A DNA stretch of 49,029 bases from a virus. Where the stretch lies: positions 1 to 49,029 of the IMG/VR virus record IMGVR_UViG_3300042565_002113; one strand, given 5' to 3'. This document shows, in pieces, positions 46,502-49,029 of this stretch (position 1 is its first letter; each line of letters starts with the position of its first letter). The notes under the pieces are model-generated. The model worked only from the letters and a program-made list of their open reading frames with translations, searched no databases and was not told the DNA's origin. The position numbers were made by a program, and so were the translations under genes.

Positions 46502-47056
46502 TTAATAAAATTCATTCTCTCTAATCCAAATTACCGCAATATACTTGTAACCACTTTTTACGGGTAATCCAGCATGAAGGCTATCGTAATCTAAAGAACC
46601 ATCATCTTTAATGTTGTCCCACAATACAAGTTTACCTTTTTTAGGATCAACTTTAATATTTAAATTTGGGAAATTTGTTTCTCCACCTTCAAAATCATCA
46701 TTTAAGTAAACCAAAGCCGTTTTTAATCTTTGTCCACCTCTATTTACCTCATCCTCATAGTATTCTTCACCAGGATGAAAAAAATCATGATGATCTTTAT
46801 ATTCTTCACCAACACTATATTTAACAACATGAATACTTTCCATATTAATTTTTGGTAGTTTGGTCGTCTCAGAAATAAGGTCTCTATATTTTATAACAAC
46901 ATCCCCATGTTCTTCATCTAACCAAGCCCCTTTTGCAACTCTATACCCTTCAATACTCTCACCAAGAACTCCAACTTCATCAAAAATATCTGAGGCTAAA
47001 CTTATTAAATTATCACATTCTTCGTACGATAAAAAATTATTAATTTCTATGACCAT
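46502..47056 (-). CDS. 2-oxoglutarate/Fe(II) oxygenase, prolyl 4-hydroxylase-like
   Basis: Double-stranded beta-helix dioxygenase: His89-x-Asp91 in YKDHHDFFHPGEE, distal His161 in SLHAGLPVKSGYKYIAVIWI with Lys167/Lys171 as the 2-oxoglutarate anchor, and the FEGGETNFPNLNIKVDPKKG strand pair typical of P4H-type enzymes. Residues 1-70 form the N-terminal helical part (INNFLSYEECDNLISL). It would hydroxylate a protein residue or a nucleobase. Common in large phages; substrate unknown. Confidence 0.87.
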   Translation of the reverse strand: MVIEINNFLSYEECDNLISLASDIFDEVGVLGESIEGYRVAKGAWLDEEHGDVVIKYRDLISETTKLPKINMESIHVVKYSVGEEYKDHHDFFHPGEEYYEDEVNRGGQRLKTALVYLNDDFEGGETNFPNLNIKVDPKKGKLVLWDNIKDDGSLDYDSLHAGLPVKSGYKYIAVIWIRENEFY

Positions 47057-47156
47057 ATTTTTTATTTTTATAGTTTTTTATAATCCAACATATTGGCATA
47101 ACAATAAGTAAAAAACCAATCCCAACCAAATGTAATATACCTTCTATTAACATCAT
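47040..47156 (-). CDS. Tiny single-span membrane protein (38 aa)
   Basis: ATG 47154-47156 overlaps the TGA of gene 47153-47455 (ATGA). It reads MMLIEGILHLVGIGFLLIVM... with a membrane helix at ~6-26 and a Lys/Asn-rich end. Overlaps the oxygenase gene by 17 nt. Family unknown. Confidence 0.5.
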   Translation of the reverse strand: MMLIEGILHLVGIGFLLIVMPICWIIKNYKNKKYGHRN

Positions 47157-47455
47157 ACCGTAGTAAATTTAAGTTCCGCACCATCAATTATAACATCACA
47201 TATACCACCATTCTCAATTATGGTATTGATTCTGGCTTCAGGTAATTTTACTTTATCAGGTTCACCAACCAACTTATAACTCTTAGTTAGAGTTAATTTT
47301 GGATCTTTTATTAAGGATAGTACCGTTTCGTTTTCACAAACAACTCTTGAAGGGTATTGATTGCCCACCGTTACAATTGCAACATCTCCTAATTGGATCT
47401 CTTCATCTGAAACCAAGTACGGTTCCTTTTCCATTATAATAATCTTATTCATCAT
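47153..47455 (-). CDS. Hypothetical protein (100 aa)
   Basis: Starts MMNKIIIMEKEPYLVSDEEI; Met8 at 47434 is an alternative, giving MEKEPYLVSDEEIQLGDVAI. Small beta-rich domain (GDVAIVTVGNQYPSRVVCEN) followed by LPEARINTIIENGGICDVII. It resembles phage proteins that begin LVSDEEI-x-x-GD, function unknown. Overlaps the gene upstream by 11 nt. Confidence 0.6.
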   Translation of the reverse strand: MMNKIIIMEKEPYLVSDEEIQLGDVAIVTVGNQYPSRVVCENETVLSLIKDPKLTLTKSYKLVGEPDKVKLPEARINTIIENGGICDVIIDGAELKFTTV

Positions 47456-47762
47456 TTTTATCTTTTTTTATATATATGTGATTATGGTTCCAATTACCAC
47501 ACTGATCGCAAGGTTCGTATTCTTTTGAGTTATCCACATCATATTCAAACTCATCACCACTATTAATAACCATCATTGTAATTTCAGTCCAATCACTCAT
47601 TCCCAAATTGTTTTTTAATGATTTTAATTTATCAATTAATTGATCTTGTAAATCACTAATCATCTCAGGATTTCTATTATCATACTCATGTATAAATAAT
47701 GACTCATCATCAATTTCAACATCAGGACCAAAACAATTTTCACTTAATCTTATCTTTTTCAT
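47445..47762 (-). CDS. Hypothetical protein with CxxC site (105 aa)
   Basis: MKKIRLSENCFGPDVEIDDE start, a helical middle, and a C-terminal EPCDQCGNWNHNHIYIKK with Cys-x-x-Cys and two His that could hold zinc. The start resembles the MKKIIRLTES leaders, with LSE at 6-8, but no other leader feature is present. No family recognised. Confidence 0.6.
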   Translation of the reverse strand: MKKIRLSENCFGPDVEIDDESLFIHEYDNRNPEMISDLQDQLIDKLKSLKNNLGMSDWTEITMMVINSGDEFEYDVDNSKEYEPCDQCGNWNHNHIYIKKDKNDE

Positions 47763-48070
47763 AACCCAAACTTGTATGTTCTATTTATATCCTCAATATA
47801 CTCTTTAAGGTTAGTGATAGATTTTTCAAAATCAACTCTCGGAGTTTCACCAAATCTAACAGAATCTTCCTCATCTTTGATTAGTTGCCGACAACTACTA
47901 TAGATTTCTTTAACCACGTTATGTAGGATTTCTTCTTTATCGTATTGTCTATTGATCTCCACTTCCATAACGTCTCCTTCTAATTCTCTACAATACTCTA
48001 TTAACTCCATAACTTCAGGTTCATCCATCAGGTGTCTATTATTTTTGAATATTTGATTTATATTTTTCAT
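47759..48070 (-). CDS. Hypothetical protein (103 aa)
   Basis: From ATG 48068-48070 it reads MKNINQIFKNNRHLMDEPEV; the longer frame would begin at a GTG at 48085. Helical and acidic (MELIEYCRELEGDVMEVEIN). Overlaps 48039-48437 at its 5' end and 47445-47762 by 4 nt. No family recognised. Confidence 0.6.
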   Translation of the reverse strand: MKNINQIFKNNRHLMDEPEVMELIEYCRELEGDVMEVEINRQYDKEEILHNVVKEIYSSCRQLIKDEEDSVRFGETPRVDFEKSITNLKEYIEDINRTYKFGL

Positions 48071-48437
48071 TGTAATGATTTTCACATAATGTACTATACC
48101 AACCTATATTTGTTCTTAACTCCCCTTTTTCACCGCAGATCTCACAGATTTCATAACTTTGATCTTCAGCAAGTCGGATTCTTTTATGTATTTCATCCGA
48201 TCCCTCATTAATGTAAAACCGTAATCCACCAAATTTTTCTTTAACCTGACACAATTGTTTATTCCATCCAAGTTTAATGAGATCTTCTATTAGATCTTTA
48301 ATGATTGGGTACCAACCCAAACCAACACTAAAAAAACCACTATCAGTAATTGGTGGTCTATCCGTAAAAAACCCACTCTCAAGTCCTCCAATGGACTCAA
48401 GATACTCATTCATTTCTTCTTCTATATTTTTAGTCAT
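48039..48437 (-). CDS. Zinc-ribbon-like hypothetical protein (132 aa)
   Basis: VKEKFGGLRFYINEGSDEIH (~62-81) and EICEICGEKGELRTNIGWYS (~96-115) plus LCENHYNEKYKS make up a known small phage pattern with Cys98, Cys101 and a final Cys/His pair that could bind zinc. The KEKFGGLRFY block recurs in phage and bacterial proteins of unknown function. Overlaps the HAD gene by 8 nt. Confidence 0.7.
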   Translation of the reverse strand: MTKNIEEEMNEYLESIGGLESGFFTDRPPITDSGFFSVGLGWYPIIKDLIEDLIKLGWNKQLCQVKEKFGGLRFYINEGSDEIHKRIRLAEDQSYEICEICGEKGELRTNIGWYSTLCENHYNEKYKSNIQK

Positions 48438-49014
48438 TTTTCAAAAACTTTAATATTTTTTCTTTAACTCCGCTCTGTTTTATTCCCTCATTTGATCTTG
48501 GCGTTAAAACAAAATTATCTATCGCCCATACATCTTTCCAATCCTCACCAATTTTACCCATATTTAAATCATCAACAGAAACCCAATGTGTAACCTCAGG
48601 ATGATCCTGAAGATATTGTCTGATTTCAATAGTTCGTGTTTGTTCTAAATCCCATCTTGGTGACCATATAAATAAATTACCATGAACTTTACAATCTTGT
48701 ATATTTGGTGTTAACGCAATTGGTTTTTTACTTATCCCATGTAATTCATAATATTCACCAAGTTCTTCAAGAGTTGCGTGTAGCTTCCAATCTGAACTTA
48801 CCACAATTTCACATCCTGTCTCTTCAACAATCTCATTAAGGATCTTAATTGCCTTTTGATCAAAGTCATCAAATCGTACAGACACCGGACCCTCTTTTAG
48901 ATTTGAGGAGGATTCAGGATTTTCAGAACGATATTTCGCCCATTTCTTTGTTCGTCCACCCCAATTATTGGAGAGACAAATTACACCATCATGATCTAAA
49001 AATAATACTTTCAT
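48430..49014 (-). CDS. HAD-superfamily domain protein (RNA-repair-associated type)
   Basis: Residues 1-12 (MKVLFLDHDGVI) give the HAD nucleophile motif DxDGV. CEIVVSSDWKLHATLEELGE (~69-88) has motif II, and HWVSVDDLNMGKIGEDWKDV (~142-161) the acidic motif. The VVSSDW-x-LH pattern is that of the HAD group called Swiss Army Knife RNA repair-like. It may remove phosphate from nucleic-acid ends. The start, ATG 49012-49014, is near the window edge; its promoter is not visible. Confidence 0.8.
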   Translation of the reverse strand: MKVLFLDHDGVICLSNNWGGRTKKWAKYRSENPESSSNLKEGPVSVRFDDFDQKAIKILNEIVEETGCEIVVSSDWKLHATLEELGEYYELHGISKKPIALTPNIQDCKVHGNLFIWSPRWDLEQTRTIEIRQYLQDHPEVTHWVSVDDLNMGKIGEDWKDVWAIDNFVLTPRSNEGIKQSGVKEKILKFLKND

Positions 49015-49029
49015 ACTTTATGTTATTGC

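Noticed and set aside
47445-47762. Leader of the MKKIIRLTES type
   Set aside because: The MKKIRLSENC start is similar, but no amphipathic helix follows and the gene lies far from the array, so I did not count it.
1-49029. tRNA or rRNA genes
   Set aside because: No cloverleaf with a GGTTCRANYCC T-arm or any rRNA-like stretch was found by eye on either strand.

Overview
The window looks like part of the genome of a large tailed phage (probably a jumbo-class virus) of a Bacteroidota host, most likely a flavobacterium. Grounds: very AT-rich DNA; about 90 tightly packed, mostly one-strand genes with ATGA or 1-nt junctions; no clear Shine-Dalgarno sequences; Bacteroidota-type promoter boxes (TAnnTTTG); Bacteroidota-style lipoprotein signals ending in SC; and a type IX secretion sorting domain. 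Typical phage auxiliary genes are present (thymidylate synthase, ClpP, holin-like protein, L,D-transpeptidase-like protein, SPFH protein, HNH nuclease, HAD and metallophosphoesterase enzymes). No capsid, tail, terminase, polymerase, tRNA or CRISPR feature was seen.

Layout. 1-1584: two tiny plus-strand membrane-protein genes, one small minus-strand gene and about 800 nt of non-coding DNA rich in palindromes. 1585-23406: an HNH endonuclease, then a long minus-strand array (one member on plus) in which at least 18 unrelated proteins begin with a short amphipathic leader (types MNLQEHI+KVL+EE, MK-LIR-IL+EE, MNLQEQI-RI--MM--INES, MKKIIRLTES). Every leader ends in (I/L)-x-E, the cleavage rule of T4-type prohead proteases. 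I read these as capsid-targeting leaders on internal head proteins that would be packaged and ejected with the DNA. Cargo includes a PAP2 phosphatase, a possible ADP-ribosyltransferase, a HAD phosphatase-like protein, a ParB-like protein and many modules of unknown function. Some members look like polyproteins with internal cleavage sites. A metallophosphoesterase, a GT2 glycosyltransferase, a PT-repeat surface protein and an L,D-transpeptidase-like protein are interspersed without leaders.

23440-26810: small genes plus RmlC-type epimerase and a metallophosphoesterase. 26863-34992: an export locus in which most products carry signal peptides: HExxH peptidase, Serratia-type nuclease, a C-type lectin domain interrupted by a LamG-like domain and followed by a dockerin-like segment, an Asn/Gly/Thr-rich protein with a beta-barrel-like end, CsgG-like lipoprotein, holin-like protein, and a cohesin/dockerin-like protein with a type IX sorting domain. 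35087-39869: ClpP, thymidylate synthase, a chain of small overlapping genes and a protein with eleven 22-residue VEDTIQNGVK repeats. 39862-49014: two tandem GT9-like proteins, a methyltransferase, SPFH protein, a WCTA-motif protein, a cytidylyltransferase, a 2OG-Fe(II) oxygenase and small genes.

Regulation. Two promoter-like boxes recur just upstream of start codons: a host-like TATATTTG/TATCTTTG box before several genes outside the leader array, and a related RTATTTAT box before most leader-array gene groups. This suggests host-sigma versus phage-modified transcription, often with nearly leaderless messages. All functions are inferred from motifs read by eye; no database search was run.
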